A DNA stretch of 64,000 nt from Prochlorococcus sp. AG-363-O16 (GTDB lineage: Bacteria; Cyanobacteriota; Cyanobacteriia; PCC-6307; Cyanobiaceae). The stretch spans positions 22,780 to 86,779 of the forward strand of contig QCGA01000003.1 in the NCBI GenBank assembly GCA_003280095.1, given 5' to 3'. The notes under the pieces were generated by a model that was not told the DNA's origin, made no database searches, and saw only the letters and a list, made by a program, of their open reading frames with translations. A program made the translations under genes and the position numbers. Within the stretch, counting starts at the first letter, position 1, and each line of letters begins with the position of its first letter. This document shows positions 48,215 to 58,304 of this stretch, in pieces.

Positions 48215-49735
48215 ATGCTCAGTTCTAATCGTTCCGCTTTCCTTGAAGCGGCTTCTAAAGGGGCAACATTTATCCCTTTGGCAAGAAGTTGGCCCGCAGA
48301 TTTAGAGACACCTTTAACCACCTGGTTAAAGGTGGGTTCTGGAAATCCACCAGGGGTTTTACTTGAATCAGTCGAGGGTGGTGAAACCCTTGGTAGATGG
48401 AGTGTAGTTGCATGTAATCCCTTGTGGACTGCTACAGCAAGAGGAGATCTTTTAGTAAGAAATTGGAGAGATGGTCGTATTGATGAGTATTTAGGAAATC
48501 CATTTGAAGGATTGAAATCTTTTCTGATTCCATATCGGATAGAACCTATAGAAGGACTTCCTCCTTTAGGCCAGTTGTATGGGATTTGGGGCTTTGAAAT
48601 GATTCAGTGGATAGAGCCCAAAGTGCCTACGCACTCACGTTCTGAGAATGAGCCACCAGATGGTGTGTGGATGTTGATGGACAGCATTCTTATTTTCGAC
48701 CAAGTTAAAAGACTGATTACTGCAGTCGCATATGGAGATTTAACAACAGATCAGACTGCTGAATCAGAGTGGAAGAAAGCTCACGAGCGTCTTGAGGAGC
48801 TCGAAGGACGTATGCAGGAGCCTCTTCCCTTTGTACAATCTCTCGGTTGGCAATCTGGCAGTTCTTCATCACTTTCAACTGAAAGTAATTTTAGTCAAGC
48901 TAAATTTGAGGCAGCAGTTTCAAAGGCGAAGGAGCATATTGCGGCAGGCGATGTTTTTCAGCTTGTTTTAAGTCAGCGCTTAGAGGCTCAGGTTCAAAAA
49001 GATCCATTGGAGTTGTATCGAAGCCTTCGGCTTGTAAATCCATCGCCCTATATGGCTTTTTTTGATTTTGGTGACTGGCAATTGATAGGGTCGAGCCCAG
49101 AAGTCATGGTGAAAGCAGAACCTGTTAAAGACGAAATTCGTGCAAGCTTGAGGCCAATAGCCGGAACTCGCCCTAGAGGAACAAATGATTTGGAAGATCG
49201 GAAATTAGAGAATGAATTATTGGATGATCCAAAAGAACGTGCCGAACACGTGATGCTAGTTGACCTTGGGAGGAATGATCTTGGTCGTGTGTGTAAACCA
49301 GGTAGTGTTGCAGTCAAAGATTTAATGGTTATTGAAAAGTACTCTCATGTAATGCACATAGTGAGCGAAGTTGAGGGAATCCTTTCTCAAGGTATGGATG
49401 TAATGGATTTATTAATGGCATCATTCCCAGCCGGGACAGTTAGTGGTGCACCTAAGATTAGAGCGATGCAGCTCATTAATGAGCTTGAACCTTCGGCTAG
49501 AGGGCTTTATTCGGGGGTTTATGGATCCATAGATTTAGGGGGGGCTTTAAATACTGCTATTACGATTAGAACGATGATTGTTGAGGCTCATCCTGAGGGT
49601 GGATTAAAAGTTCAAGTTCAAGCAGGAGCAGGGGTTGTGGCTGATTCATTGCCAACTGCTGAATATCAGGAAACTCTTAATAAGGCAAAGGGAATGCTCA
49701 CGGCTCTTGCCTATTTGGAGTCAACAAATCTATGA
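48215..49735 (+). CDS. trpE: Anthranilate synthase component I
   Basis: This 506-residue chorismate-using enzyme begins tryptophan synthesis. The core chorismate-binding domain shows DVFQLVLSQRLEAQ, IGSSPEVMVKAE, RPIAGTRPRGTNDLEDRKLE, KERAEHVMLVDLGRNDLGRV and FPAGTVSGAPKIRAMQLI, all typical. Regulation may involve feedback by tryptophan at the N-terminal domain. A hairpin directly precedes the ATG. The stop overlaps gshA by 4 bases (ATGA). Confidence 0.95.
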   Translation: MLSSNRSAFLEAASKGATFIPLARSWPADLETPLTTWLKVGSGNPPGVLLESVEGGETLGRWSVVACNPLWTATARGDLLVRNWRDGRIDEYLGNPFEGLKSFLIPYRIEPIEGLPPLGQLYGIWGFEMIQWIEPKVPTHSRSENEPPDGVWMLMDSILIFDQVKRLITAVAYGDLTTDQTAESEWKKAHERLEELEGRMQEPLPFVQSLGWQSGSSSSLSTESNFSQAKFEAAVSKAKEHIAAGDVFQLVLSQRLEAQVQKDPLELYRSLRLVNPSPYMAFFDFGDWQLIGSSPEVMVKAEPVKDEIRASLRPIAGTRPRGTNDLEDRKLENELLDDPKERAEHVMLVDLGRNDLGRVCKPGSVAVKDLMVIEKYSHVMHIVSEVEGILSQGMDVMDLLMASFPAGTVSGAPKIRAMQLINELEPSARGLYSGVYGSIDLGGALNTAITIRTMIVEAHPEGGLKVQVQAGAGVVADSLPTAEYQETLNKAKGMLTALAYLESTNL

Positions 49736-50868
49736 GCAGACAATCGCTATTGAAAGGTTTTGAAGTGGAGGTTTTTACCGGACGCTCTAATGGAGAACAC
49801 GTAGGAGTTGCAGGTGAGGTCTCTAGAGATTTATCTGATTTTGTTAGAGAACCGGATCAGAGAAATCTTGAATACATTACGCTTCCGAACAGTAATTACA
49901 ATCATTTAGTTGAAGCCTTATTGGCTCCAAGGAGAAGGCTTAGGCAGTGGTTGTTATCGCGTGGTTTGACTTTGTTGCCCGGGAGCACACTTAGTTTGGG
50001 AAATAGTGAATATTTTGAAAGGTCTGATCTACAAAATACTTATCATGATTTCATAGAAAACAATTATGGGACAAGGGTTGTAACGGCAAGCGTTCATATA
50101 AATCTTGGCCTAACTGACTTACCACTACTATTTGCAGCTCTTCGATTGATTAGGTGTGAGGCTGCCCTTTTTCTGGCTTTGAGTGCCAGTTCACCTTTCC
50201 TAGATGGACGTCTTACAGGAGTTCATTCTCAAAGATGGTTGCAATTTCCTTTGACACCTGAAAAAGTCCCTCTTTTCCTAGATCATTCTCATTATGTTGG
50301 CTGGGTTGAAGAGCATCTTGCAAATGGAACGATGCTCAATGAACGTCATTTGTGGACATCTGTTCGACCTAACGGCCCAAATCGGCCTTACGATTTAAAT
50401 CGTATTGAGTTGCGGATTTGTGATCTGATTACAGATCCTGATTTACTGCTTGCCGTGACAGTTCTTTTGGAACTTAGAGTTGTAGGTCTTCTAAGAGATC
50501 CTGAGAGCGTCGATCCATTTTCTCTTAGTGAACTTAACAAGGAAGAACTTGCAGAGTTGAGTGATCGTAATGACACTATGGCTGCCAAGCACAGTTTCCA
50601 TGCAACCTTGAATCATTGGCAAGATGGGAGAGAAATTAAGTGTTGGAGCTGGATTCAGGAACTTCTTGCGGAAGTGACACCGCTGGCTAGGGAGATGAAT
50701 TTGTTGGAGCATCTTGCGCCATTGCATTTGGCTTTAGAAAAGGGGAATCAATCTATGCAATGGTTGGATGCCATAGAAGCTGGCGGAACTGTTGAAGCCG
50801 TTATTAAGGAGGGGATTTTGGCAATGGAAGGTCAAGAGACGCTGAATGTAAAAACCGAGGTTTTTTAA
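49732..50868 (+). CDS. gshA: Glutamate-cysteine ligase, cyanobacterial type
   Basis: This 378-residue enzyme makes gamma-glutamylcysteine, the first step to glutathione. The sequence (FEVEVFTG at the start, [55 protein letters not shown]) matches my recall of the cyanobacterial gshA family. The ATG overlaps the trpE stop (ATGA), and ppc begins 2 bases after its stop, so trpE-gshA-ppc is tightly packed. Confidence 0.86.
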   Translation: MSRQSLLKGFEVEVFTGRSNGEHVGVAGEVSRDLSDFVREPDQRNLEYITLPNSNYNHLVEALLAPRRRLRQWLLSRGLTLLPGSTLSLGNSEYFERSDLQNTYHDFIENNYGTRVVTASVHINLGLTDLPLLFAALRLIRCEAALFLALSASSPFLDGRLTGVHSQRWLQFPLTPEKVPLFLDHSHYVGWVEEHLANGTMLNERHLWTSVRPNGPNRPYDLNRIELRICDLITDPDLLLAVTVLLELRVVGLLRDPESVDPFSLSELNKEELAELSDRNDTMAAKHSFHATLNHWQDGREIKCWSWIQELLAEVTPLAREMNLLEHLAPLHLALEKGNQSMQWLDAIEAGGTVEAVIKEGILAMEGQETLNVKTEVF

Positions 50869-50870
50869 GG

Positions 50871-53800
50871 ATGAATAACTCTAGGTCTGGATTCGCTACC
50901 AATTCGAGCATGCAGCCTGCATGTCCTATTTCTGACTCAAATCAGTCAACGGGCCCATCAACTGTTCAAGGGACCGGTCGACTGTTAAGTCAGCGCTTGG
51001 AACTTATTGAAGATCTTTGGCAAACAGTTTTGCGAAGTGAATGTCCTCCTGAACAAACGGATCGTCTCCTTCGCTTAAAAAAATTGACTGATCCATGGTC
51101 TCTGGAGGGCTTAGATGAAAAGGGACCTAGTTCATCAATTGTTTTGCTTATAAGAGAGATGGATCTTGCAGAAGCGATAGCAGCTGCAAGAGCATTTTCT
51201 CTTTATTTCCAGTTAGTCAATATTCTTGAGCAACGAATAGAAGAAGACAGTTATTTGGCAAGCATGAGTCTTGGCCATGAGCAAAGGAGTCAGGATCATT
51301 TAAATCCGTTTGCTCCTCCTCTGGCTAGCCAAACCACTCCGGCAACTTTTAGGGAGCTTTTTGAACGCCTACGTCGATTGAATGTGCCCCCTGCGCAGGT
51401 TGAATCGCTTTTGCAAGAGATGGATATACGACTTGTATTTACTGCCCACCCAACAGAAATTGTTAGACATACTGTTAGGCATAAGCAGAGAAGAGTTGCC
51501 AGTCTGCTCCAGCAATTGCAATTTGACCAAGATGGTTCACCTCAAGAGAAGGCAGATTTAAGACTGCAACTTGAGGAGGAGATAAGACTTTGGTGGAGGA
51601 CAGATGAGTTACATCAGTTCAAACCATCCGTCTTGGATGAAGTTGATTACGCTCTTCATTATTTTCAGCAGGTTCTTTTTGATGCAATGCCTCAGTTAAG
51701 GAGACGTATTACTTCTGCATTGGGATCCAATTATCCAGATGTTCATCTCCCTCAAGCTGCATTTTGTACTTTTGGATCTTGGGTTGGATCAGATCGAGAT
51801 GGTAATCCTTCAGTTACTCCTGAGATCACCTGGCGAACTGCTTGTTATCAACGTCAACTGATGCTCGAACGATATATCGATGCAGTTCAAGACTTAAGAG
51901 ATCAACTGAGTATATCTATGCAGTGGAGTCAAGTTGGCGCTGCTTTATTGGAATCTTTGGAGATGGATAGATTGCGTTTTCCAGAAGTCTATGAAGAACG
52001 TGCAGCAAGATATCGATTAGAACCTTATCGACTAAAACTGAGTTATACGATTGAGAGACTTAAGTTAACTCAACAACGGAATCAGCAGCTTGCAGAGGCT
52101 GGTTGGAAGACTCCTCCTGAGGTGAAAATGTCTAATACTTCGGGCGTGCCTATGGGTGAGTACTTGCATTATGGAACTGTTGCGGAGTTTCGAAGTGATT
52201 TGGAACTTATTCGCAACAGTTTGGTTAGTACAGATTTAAGTTGTGAGCCTTTAGACACTCTGCTTACGCAAGTACATATCTTTGGCTTTTCATTGGCTAG
52301 TTTGGATATTAGGCAGGAGAGCACACGTCATAGCGATGCGATTGATGAACTAACGCGATATCTCAATCTCCCTAAGGCGTATGGAGATATGGATGAGGAG
52401 GAACGAGTTCAGTGGTTAATTGCAGAATTACAAACTCGCAGGCCACTGATTCCCTCAGCAGTTGATTACTCTGCCCATACAGCTGAAACCGTAGCAGTAT
52501 TTCGAATGCTCCATCGATTGCAAGAGGAGTTTGGTAGTCGTATTTGTAGAACTTATGTGATTTCAATGAGTCACACTGTTTCTGATCTGCTCGAAGTGTT
52601 GTTACTAGCTAAAGAAGTTGGTCTTGTTGATCCGACTGCCCGTCATTCAGATCTACTTGTAGTTCCTCTTTTTGAGACTGTTGAAGATTTACAGCATGCC
52701 CCCTCTGTGATGGGGAAACTTTTCGAGATGCCGCTTTATAGGAATCTACTTCCACGTGTAGGAGAACAAGCTCATCAGTTGCAGGAACTTATGCTTGGCT
52801 ACTCTGATAGCAACAAGGACTCAGGATTCCTTTCAAGTAATTGGGAGATACATCAGGCTCAGATTGGTTTGCAAAATCTTGCTAGTCAACATGGAGTCGC
52901 TTTGAGATTGTTTCATGGTCGAGGAGGATCTGTTGGCAGAGGAGGGGGACCTGCTTATCAAGCAATTTTGGCGCAACCTAGTGGAACTCTTCAGGGTCGA
53001 ATAAAAATTACTGAGCAGGGCGAAGTTCTTGCTTCAAAATACAGTTTGCCTGAGTTGGCACTATATAACTTAGAGACTGTTACTACTGCAGTTTTACAGA
53101 ATAGTCTTGTTACCAATCAATTGGATGCGACACCAAGTTGGAATGAGCTGATGGGAAGATTGGCTGCTAGATCACGCGAACACTATAGGGCTTTAGTTCA
53201 TGACAATCCAGATTTAGTTGCTTTCTTTCAGGAGGTCACTCCTATTGAGGAGATAAGTAAGTTGCAGATATCGAGTCGACCTGCTCGACGTAAGAGCGGA
53301 GCCAAGGACCTTTCCAGTTTACGTGCCATTCCCTGGGTGTTTGGGTGGACACAGAGCCGATTTCTACTACCTAGTTGGTTTGGGGTTGGTACTGCCTTAG
53401 CGGCTGAAGTGGAAGAAGATCCTGATCAGTTGATTCTTTTGAGGAGATTGCACCAGAGTTGGCCTTTTTTCCGAATGTTGATTTCAAAGGTAGAGATGAC
53501 CCTCTCAAAAGTTGATCTCGAATTAGCTCATCACTATGTGAATAGTTTGGGAAGTGATGAGAATCGAGAGGCTTTTAACAAAATTTTCGAAATTATTGCT
53601 AGTGAGTACACCCGAACTAAAACTCGGATAATGGAAATTACCTGCCAGTCGAGGTTGTTAGGTGCGGACCCTGCTCTTCAGCTTTCGGTTGATCTTCGCA
53701 ATCGTACGATTGTTCCGCTAGGTTTTTTGCAGGTAGCCCTTTTGCGTCGATTACGTGATCAGAATCGGCAACCACCGATGAGAGAAGCACCAGGAAGTGA

Positions 53801-53894
53801 TGGTGATGGTCGAACGTATAGCCGAAGTGAATTATTAAGAGGTGCGTTGTTGACTATTAATGGAATAGCTGCGGGTATGCGTAATACGGGGTGA
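50871..53894 (+). CDS. ppc: Phosphoenolpyruvate carboxylase
   Basis: This 1007-residue enzyme adds bicarbonate to PEP to give oxaloacetate, replenishing the TCA intermediates used with icd. The catalytic His motif [37 protein letters not shown] and [14 protein letters not shown] are intact. The polar N-terminus of about 30 residues is a variable extension. It follows gshA by 2 bases. Confidence 0.98.
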   Translation: MNNSRSGFATNSSMQPACPISDSNQSTGPSTVQGTGRLLSQRLELIEDLWQTVLRSECPPEQTDRLLRLKKLTDPWSLEGLDEKGPSSSIVLLIREMDLAEAIAAARAFSLYFQLVNILEQRIEEDSYLASMSLGHEQRSQDHLNPFAPPLASQTTPATFRELFERLRRLNVPPAQVESLLQEMDIRLVFTAHPTEIVRHTVRHKQRRVASLLQQLQFDQDGSPQEKADLRLQLEEEIRLWWRTDELHQFKPSVLDEVDYALHYFQQVLFDAMPQLRRRITSALGSNYPDVHLPQAAFCTFGSWVGSDRDGNPSVTPEITWRTACYQRQLMLERYIDAVQDLRDQLSISMQWSQVGAALLESLEMDRLRFPEVYEERAARYRLEPYRLKLSYTIERLKLTQQRNQQLAEAGWKTPPEVKMSNTSGVPMGEYLHYGTVAEFRSDLELIRNSLVSTDLSCEPLDTLLTQVHIFGFSLASLDIRQESTRHSDAIDELTRYLNLPKAYGDMDEEERVQWLIAELQTRRPLIPSAVDYSAHTAETVAVFRMLHRLQEEFGSRICRTYVISMSHTVSDLLEVLLLAKEVGLVDPTARHSDLLVVPLFETVEDLQHAPSVMGKLFEMPLYRNLLPRVGEQAHQLQELMLGYSDSNKDSGFLSSNWEIHQAQIGLQNLASQHGVALRLFHGRGGSVGRGGGPAYQAILAQPSGTLQGRIKITEQGEVLASKYSLPELALYNLETVTTAVLQNSLVTNQLDATPSWNELMGRLAARSREHYRALVHDNPDLVAFFQEVTPIEEISKLQISSRPARRKSGAKDLSSLRAIPWVFGWTQSRFLLPSWFGVGTALAAEVEEDPDQLILLRRLHQSWPFFRMLISKVEMTLSKVDLELAHHYVNSLGSDENREAFNKIFEIIASEYTRTKTRIMEITCQSRLLGADPALQLSVDLRNRTIVPLGFLQVALLRRLRDQNRQPPMREAPGSDGDGRTYSRSELLRGALLTINGIAAGMRNTG

Positions 53895-53901
53895 ATTTAA
53901 T

Positions 53902-54390
53902 TTGTTTTCTTTTCGAGAAAATGTCTCACTTCCGTCGGGCTATTTGCTTGAGCAAAAGAAGGTTCCTTCACCACAGGCTTTAAACAAATTATTGGCTCAT
54001 TGTAAGGAAGAGACTCATCCGCCTGACAAGTTGGCTTTGGCATTGAAACGTAGTGAGTATGCAATGAGCATCCTGGAGGAAAAGACCGGACAATTAGTTG
54101 GCTTTGTTCGTGTTACAAGTGATCGAGGTCTCAATGCAAATCTATGGAATCTTGTTGCACAACCAGGACCTTTGCAAGATCAGTTTCTATCTTATTTGTT
54201 GCAAAATATTCTTGGAATTCTTAAGCGTGAATTGCCTGGTTGCAGCATATCTGTTTCGGCCTCTGGAATTGCTGTAAAAGCGCTTCGCGATCAGGGTTTT
54301 TTGGTTGATCCTGGAGGGATAAGGGCTATGGGGTTCCAGCTTAGGCAAAACCCATATAGAAGATGGATTTTGGGCACAATCAAACGATAA
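53902..54390 (+). CDS. GNAT-family N-acetyltransferase
   Basis: The product is 162 residues from TTG 53902. It reads as a GNAT fold: HCKEETHPPDKLALALKRSEYAMSILEEKTGQLVGFVRVTSDRG, then a middle LLQNILGILKRELPGCSISVSASGIAVKALRDQGF consistent with the acetyl-CoA-binding helix and C-terminal strand. The substrate is unknown. It starts shortly after ppc and may be in the same transcript. Confidence 0.75.
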   Translation: MFSFRENVSLPSGYLLEQKKVPSPQALNKLLAHCKEETHPPDKLALALKRSEYAMSILEEKTGQLVGFVRVTSDRGLNANLWNLVAQPGPLQDQFLSYLLQNILGILKRELPGCSISVSASGIAVKALRDQGFLVDPGGIRAMGFQLRQNPYRRWILGTIKR

Positions 54391-54403
54391 AAAGCAACTT
54401 ATA

Positions 54404-54477
54404 CGAGCATGGAGGGACTCGAACCCCCGACCCTCAGAACCGGAATCTGATGCTCTATCCAACTGAGCTACATGCCC
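54404..54477 (-). tRNA. tRNA-Arg (anticodon CCG)
   Basis: On the minus strand this 74-nt cloverleaf has acceptor GGGCATG/CATGCTC with one G-U pair and a D-loop TAGCTCAGTTGGATAGAGCA. The anticodon stem CAGA/TCTG encloses the loop TTCCGGT, and the T-arm is GGGGGTTCGAGTCCC. Anticodon CCG reads CGG (Arg). The discriminator is G and no CCA is encoded. Confidence 0.95.
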
Positions 54478-54557
54478 TTAAAATGACTAGATGTCACTAT
54501 CAAAAGTTCACCACCTAGTCATACTTTCAAGTTACCTTATCCACAGTTGCCTCGGGA

Positions 54558-55667
54558 CTGATTCCTCTTCATCGGCTTGAATTGAAGGGATTCCGAAATT
54601 ACAGTCGGCTTCAGTTGAGGCTTGCTGAAAGACGCTTGTTGATTGTTGGTCGGAATGGTACAGGGAAGTCGAATTTATTGGAGGCTGTTGAATTGTTAGG
54701 TAGTTTGCGCTCTCATCGCTGCAGTAGTGATAAGGATTTAATTAATTGGGGAGAAGATAATTCTGTTTTGCGAGGGATCACAGCTGACAGTGAGACTGTT
54801 GAATTAGAGCTTCGTCGTAAAGGAGGTAGATCAGCTCGTCGCAATGGCAAGGCCTTAGGACGTCAACTTGACTTAATAGGTCCATTGCGTTGTGTCGGCT
54901 TTAGTGCGTTAGATCTGGACTTAGTGAGAGGTGAACCATCTCTTCGTCGCTCTTGGCTGGACCGAGTCGTTCAGCAACTCGAGCCAATTTATACAGATTT
55001 GCTAAATCGTTATAACAGGCTTCTTCGACAAAGAAATCGTTTATGGCGAAATCATCTAGATGTTCCACGGGATGACCGCGACGCACTGTTGGATGCATTT
55101 GATGTACAAATGGCCCTGGTTAGTACTCGTATCCATAGACGTCGACGTAGGGCATTGGGACATTTACAACCTTTTGCATCTCATTGGCAAAAGAGGTTGA
55201 GTGAGGGGCAAGAAGATTTGAAACTTTCCTATTTGCCTGGAAGCGAATTAGAAGGTGAAGAGGCTGAAGAACCTTGGCGCTTGTCCATTGAGAAGCAATT
55301 GCTGGCTCAACGACTGCAAGAAGAACGTCTTGGGAGTTGTCGGGTTGGTCCCCATCGTGATGAGGTTAGTTTTTTGGTAAATGGGGTAGCTGCAAGACAA
55401 TTTGCCTCTGCAGGTCAGCAGAGAACTGTGGTGTTGGCATTGAAGATGGCTGAATTGCAGGTAGTTCAGGATATTTATGGTGAGCCACCTCTTTTACTAC
55501 TTGATGATGTTTTGGCAGAGCTAGATCCTGTTCGACAGATGTTGTTATTGGAAGCTGTCGGAGAGACTAATCAATGTTTAGTTACTGCAACTCACCTTGA
55601 TGTGTTTGAAAGGGACTGGAAGCAAAATTCTCAAGTTCTAGAGGCAGAGCTACTTCGTGGCATGTGA
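54558..55667 (+). CDS. recF: DNA replication and repair protein RecF
   Basis: This is an ATPase of the RecFOR gap-repair pathway. Walker A is [19 protein letters not shown], and the SMC-like signature and Walker B near the C-terminus read [18 protein letters not shown] and [13 protein letters not shown]. The first canonical start codon is a TTG at 54582. The expected first strand ([13 protein letters not shown]) begins earlier, at a CTG (54558) or ATT (54561), and no ATG, GTG or TTG exists in frame between an upstream stop and those. The CTG is used here with low certainty. Confidence 0.9.
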   Translation: MIPLHRLELKGFRNYSRLQLRLAERRLLIVGRNGTGKSNLLEAVELLGSLRSHRCSSDKDLINWGEDNSVLRGITADSETVELELRRKGGRSARRNGKALGRQLDLIGPLRCVGFSALDLDLVRGEPSLRRSWLDRVVQQLEPIYTDLLNRYNRLLRQRNRLWRNHLDVPRDDRDALLDAFDVQMALVSTRIHRRRRRALGHLQPFASHWQKRLSEGQEDLKLSYLPGSELEGEEAEEPWRLSIEKQLLAQRLQEERLGSCRVGPHRDEVSFLVNGVAARQFASAGQQRTVVLALKMAELQVVQDIYGEPPLLLLDDVLAELDPVRQMLLLEAVGETNQCLVTATHLDVFERDWKQNSQVLEAELLRGM

Positions 55668-55704
55668 TGAGTCAGGTAAGGTAGGCAGTCCTTTTAAAGA
55701 TGTG

Positions 55705-56214
55705 ATGGAGCGGCCATTGTCTTGCTTGCACCCTCAACCAGGATGGTTGGGGGTTGGTTCAAAAGATGCCAAAACTGTTGATGATAAGCAGATTTTGAAT
55801 ATGGCAGGTAAGCATTGCATTCTTGAGCTTTATCAATGTGATCAGATCAGACTCAATGATGAAGCGTTTTTGAGAGCAGCAATGATCATTGCTGCCAAGT
55901 CGGCAGGAGCCAAGCTCTTAAATCTAATAACTCATCAATTTGAACCTTACGGTGTTACTGGTTTAGCTCTTCTCGCAGAATCACATCTCTCGATTCATAC
56001 GTGGCCAGAACATGGATATGCAGCTATTGATGTCTTCACGTGTGGCGATCACACCATGCCTGAGCAAGCTTGTGGAGTTTTATGTAAACAATTCTTGGCT
56101 AAAAGTCACTCTCTGAAGTCTCTTCAGAGGTGTATACCTGTTTCATTGATAGATTCGATGCGTCAATCTGACTCGAAGAGGACTTGGCCTTGTTCCGATT
56201 TAGTTTTCCACTAA
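55705..56214 (+). CDS. speD: S-adenosylmethionine decarboxylase proenzyme
   Basis: This proenzyme makes decarboxylated SAM for polyamine synthesis. The self-cleavage site lies in [24 protein letters not shown], with the serine after Glu becoming the pyruvoyl group. The core begins [12 protein letters not shown]. ATGs at 55657, 55705 and 55801 are possible starts. The one at 55705 (169 residues) leaves recF untouched, while 55657 would overlap it. The 3' end overlaps the convergent larE-like gene by 116 bases. Confidence 0.93.
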   Translation: MERPLSCLHPQPGWLGVGSKDAKTVDDKQILNMAGKHCILELYQCDQIRLNDEAFLRAAMIIAAKSAGAKLLNLITHQFEPYGVTGLALLAESHLSIHTWPEHGYAAIDVFTCGDHTMPEQACGVLCKQFLAKSHSLKSLQRCIPVSLIDSMRQSDSKRTWPCSDLVFH

Positions 56215-57022
56215 TTAGACCTTCGAGATCAATACTCACCGCTGTGAAACCGATCCCAAGAAAATAATTAATTAGTTTTTGCCTATCAATTTTATGCATT
56301 AGATCATTTATTGCTTCTGCGGGGACTTCGATTGAGGCTGTGAGACCATAAGTCCTTACCCTGACTCGATTGAAACCATATTTCTTGAGCCACGCTTCCG
56401 CTTCCCCAATCCTATTTAGGCGGGTTGCATCAATAGTTTCACCGTAGGGTACTCGTGAGGCTAGACAAGGTTGTGCTGGTTTATCCCACCAAGGGAAACC
56501 GAGCGCGCGTGAAATTCTTCTGATTGAATCTTTCCTGATTTCTAGTTCAGCCAGGGGAGAAGACACGCCAGCCAGAGTGGCAGCTTTAATCCCCGGGCGA
56601 TGGTCATCAAGATCATCCCGATTTACGCCATCGATGACTTGCATTCCTTTTGCTTTAGTCGTTATAGCGGCTAATTCCTTATGTAATTCTTGTTTGCATG
56701 CAAAGCAACGATTGTCAGGATTGTTTCTGTAGGCAGGATCATCTAATTCGTTCGTTATGCATTCATGGTGTTGAATTCCTATCCAGGCAGCCTGATGCTT
56801 TGCCTCTTTAAGTAGATGTGGTGCCAGTGCAGGGGATACACCCGTCACTGCAATGGCATTGAACCCTAATTGTTCGAGCGATATTGCTGCGACGAGAGTA
56901 CTGTCAACGCCGCCTGAGTAGGCAACACACACTGCATCAAGTTTTGAAATATAGGATCGCAATAAATTCAATTGGTTTTGTTCTAAAACCGGGAGGGGTT
57001 CTACTTGTTTAAATAACACCAC
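56099..57022 (-). CDS. larE: LarE-like ATP-dependent sulfur transferase (three-cysteine type)
   Basis: This 307-residue protein has a PP-loop [21 protein letters not shown], then [14 protein letters not shown] (a C-x2-C pair) and [15 protein letters not shown], where LarE's sacrificial cysteine sits as I recall. Three cysteines fit the 4Fe-4S form of LarE. LarE installs sulfur on the nickel-pincer cofactor, but no larA, larB or larC is in the window, so the substrate may differ. A tail of about 30 polar residues after GKLNR overlaps speD. Confidence 0.85.
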   Translation of the reverse strand: MVLFKQVEPLPVLEQNQLNLLRSYISKLDAVCVAYSGGVDSTLVAAISLEQLGFNAIAVTGVSPALAPHLLKEAKHQAAWIGIQHHECITNELDDPAYRNNPDNRCFACKQELHKELAAITTKAKGMQVIDGVNRDDLDDHRPGIKAATLAGVSSPLAELEIRKDSIRRISRALGFPWWDKPAQPCLASRVPYGETIDATRLNRIGEAEAWLKKYGFNRVRVRTYGLTASIEVPAEAINDLMHKIDRQKLINYFLGIGFTAVSIDLEGLISGKLNRNKAKSSSSQIDASNLSMKQVYTSEETSESDF

Positions 57023-57083
57023 TTCTTTAGCCTTCTCTGTAAAAACTCTTCTTTTGGGTTCTTGTAGTTAAGCTCCAAAGTAG

Positions 57084-58301
57084 ATGATACTGGTTATGGC
57101 GACACTTAAGGAGGCCAACAAATTTGATTCCAGTATCTCATCCAGCAAGGGTCGTGGGCAAGGAATTGGGATAGTTACAGCTTCCGATAGCCAAGAAAGG
57201 AGCCATGGGCAATTACATGTTTATGACGGGGAGGGCAAGGGGAAAAGTCAGGCTGCTCTAGGGGTTGTGCTGCGTACTATTGGTCTTGGTATCTGTGAAC
57301 AAAGACAGACAAGAGTTCTGTTGCTACGTTTTCTGAAGGGACCAGGTCGCTCATACGATGAAGATGCTGCAATTGAAGCCCTGCAAAAGGGTTTTCCACA
57401 CCTAATAGATCAAGTCAGGACAGGTCGGGCTGAATTTTTCTCTGCTGAAGAAGCAACTCGTTTTGATCATCAAGAGGCCCAGCGAGGTTGGGATATAGCA
57501 AAAGGTGCAATAGCTAGTGCGTTGTATTCAGTAGTTGTCCTTGATGAATTAAACCCTGTATTGGATTTGGGTCTTCTTGTTGTTGAGGATGTTGTTTCAA
57601 CTCTTGCCAATCGACCATCAGGGATGGAAATTATTGTGACAGGGAGAGCAGCTCCCCAGTTATTAATTCAGTCTGCAGATCTTCATTCAGAAATGAGAGC
57701 ACATCGCCGACCAAATACTCAAGATGAAAAGTTGATCCCATTTGGCAAGATTGGTGGTATCGAGATTTATACCGGAGAAGGGAAGGGTAAATCAACTAGT
57801 GCCTTGGGTAAGGCTTTGCAGGCAATTGGTAAAGGTATTAGTCAAGACAAAAGTCATCGGGTATTAATTTTGCAATGGCTGAAAGGTGGTACTGGGTATA
57901 CCGAAGATGCTGCTATTGCGGCTCTTAGGGAAAGTTACCCTCATTTAGTTGATCATCTTCGATCTGGACGAGATGCAATTGTTTGGCGCGGCCAACAGAA
58001 AACTATTGACTACGTTGAGGCAGAACGTGCATGGGAAATTGCCAGGGCTGCTATTGGCAGTGGTCTATATAAAACTGTGATTTTGGATGAACTGAATCCA
58101 AGTGTTGATTTAGAATTAATCCCTGTAGAACCAATTGTCCAAACTCTACTTCGTAAACCAGCGGAGACAGAAGTTATTATTACTGGTCGCTGTAAGAATT
58201 CTCCCGCTTATTTTGATCTTGCGAGTGTTCATTCTGAGATGGTTTGTCATAAGCATTATGCTGAACAAGGAGTCGACTTGAAAAGGGGAGTGGATTATTG
58301 A
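57084..58301 (+). CDS. Tandem-duplicated CobA/CobO-type corrinoid adenosyltransferase-like protein
   Basis: This 405-residue protein has two similar P-loop domains. The first has VYDGEGKGKSQAALG (Walker A, Gly49-Ser55) and VVLDELNPVLD; the second has IYTGEGKGKSTSALG (Gly231-Ser237) and VILDELNPSVD. Both match CobA/CobO/BtuR, which adenosylate cobalamin or cob(I)yrinate. Each half is the size of a whole enzyme, so the gene looks like an internal duplication and fusion. The basic N-terminus of about 40 residues is variable. The start is ATG 57084 or 57096. Confidence 0.85.
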   Translation: MILVMATLKEANKFDSSISSSKGRGQGIGIVTASDSQERSHGQLHVYDGEGKGKSQAALGVVLRTIGLGICEQRQTRVLLLRFLKGPGRSYDEDAAIEALQKGFPHLIDQVRTGRAEFFSAEEATRFDHQEAQRGWDIAKGAIASALYSVVVLDELNPVLDLGLLVVEDVVSTLANRPSGMEIIVTGRAAPQLLIQSADLHSEMRAHRRPNTQDEKLIPFGKIGGIEIYTGEGKGKSTSALGKALQAIGKGISQDKSHRVLILQWLKGGTGYTEDAAIAALRESYPHLVDHLRSGRDAIVWRGQQKTIDYVEAERAWEIARAAIGSGLYKTVILDELNPSVDLELIPVEPIVQTLLRKPAETEVIITGRCKNSPAYFDLASVHSEMVCHKHYAEQGVDLKRGVDY

Positions 58302-58304
58302 AAA

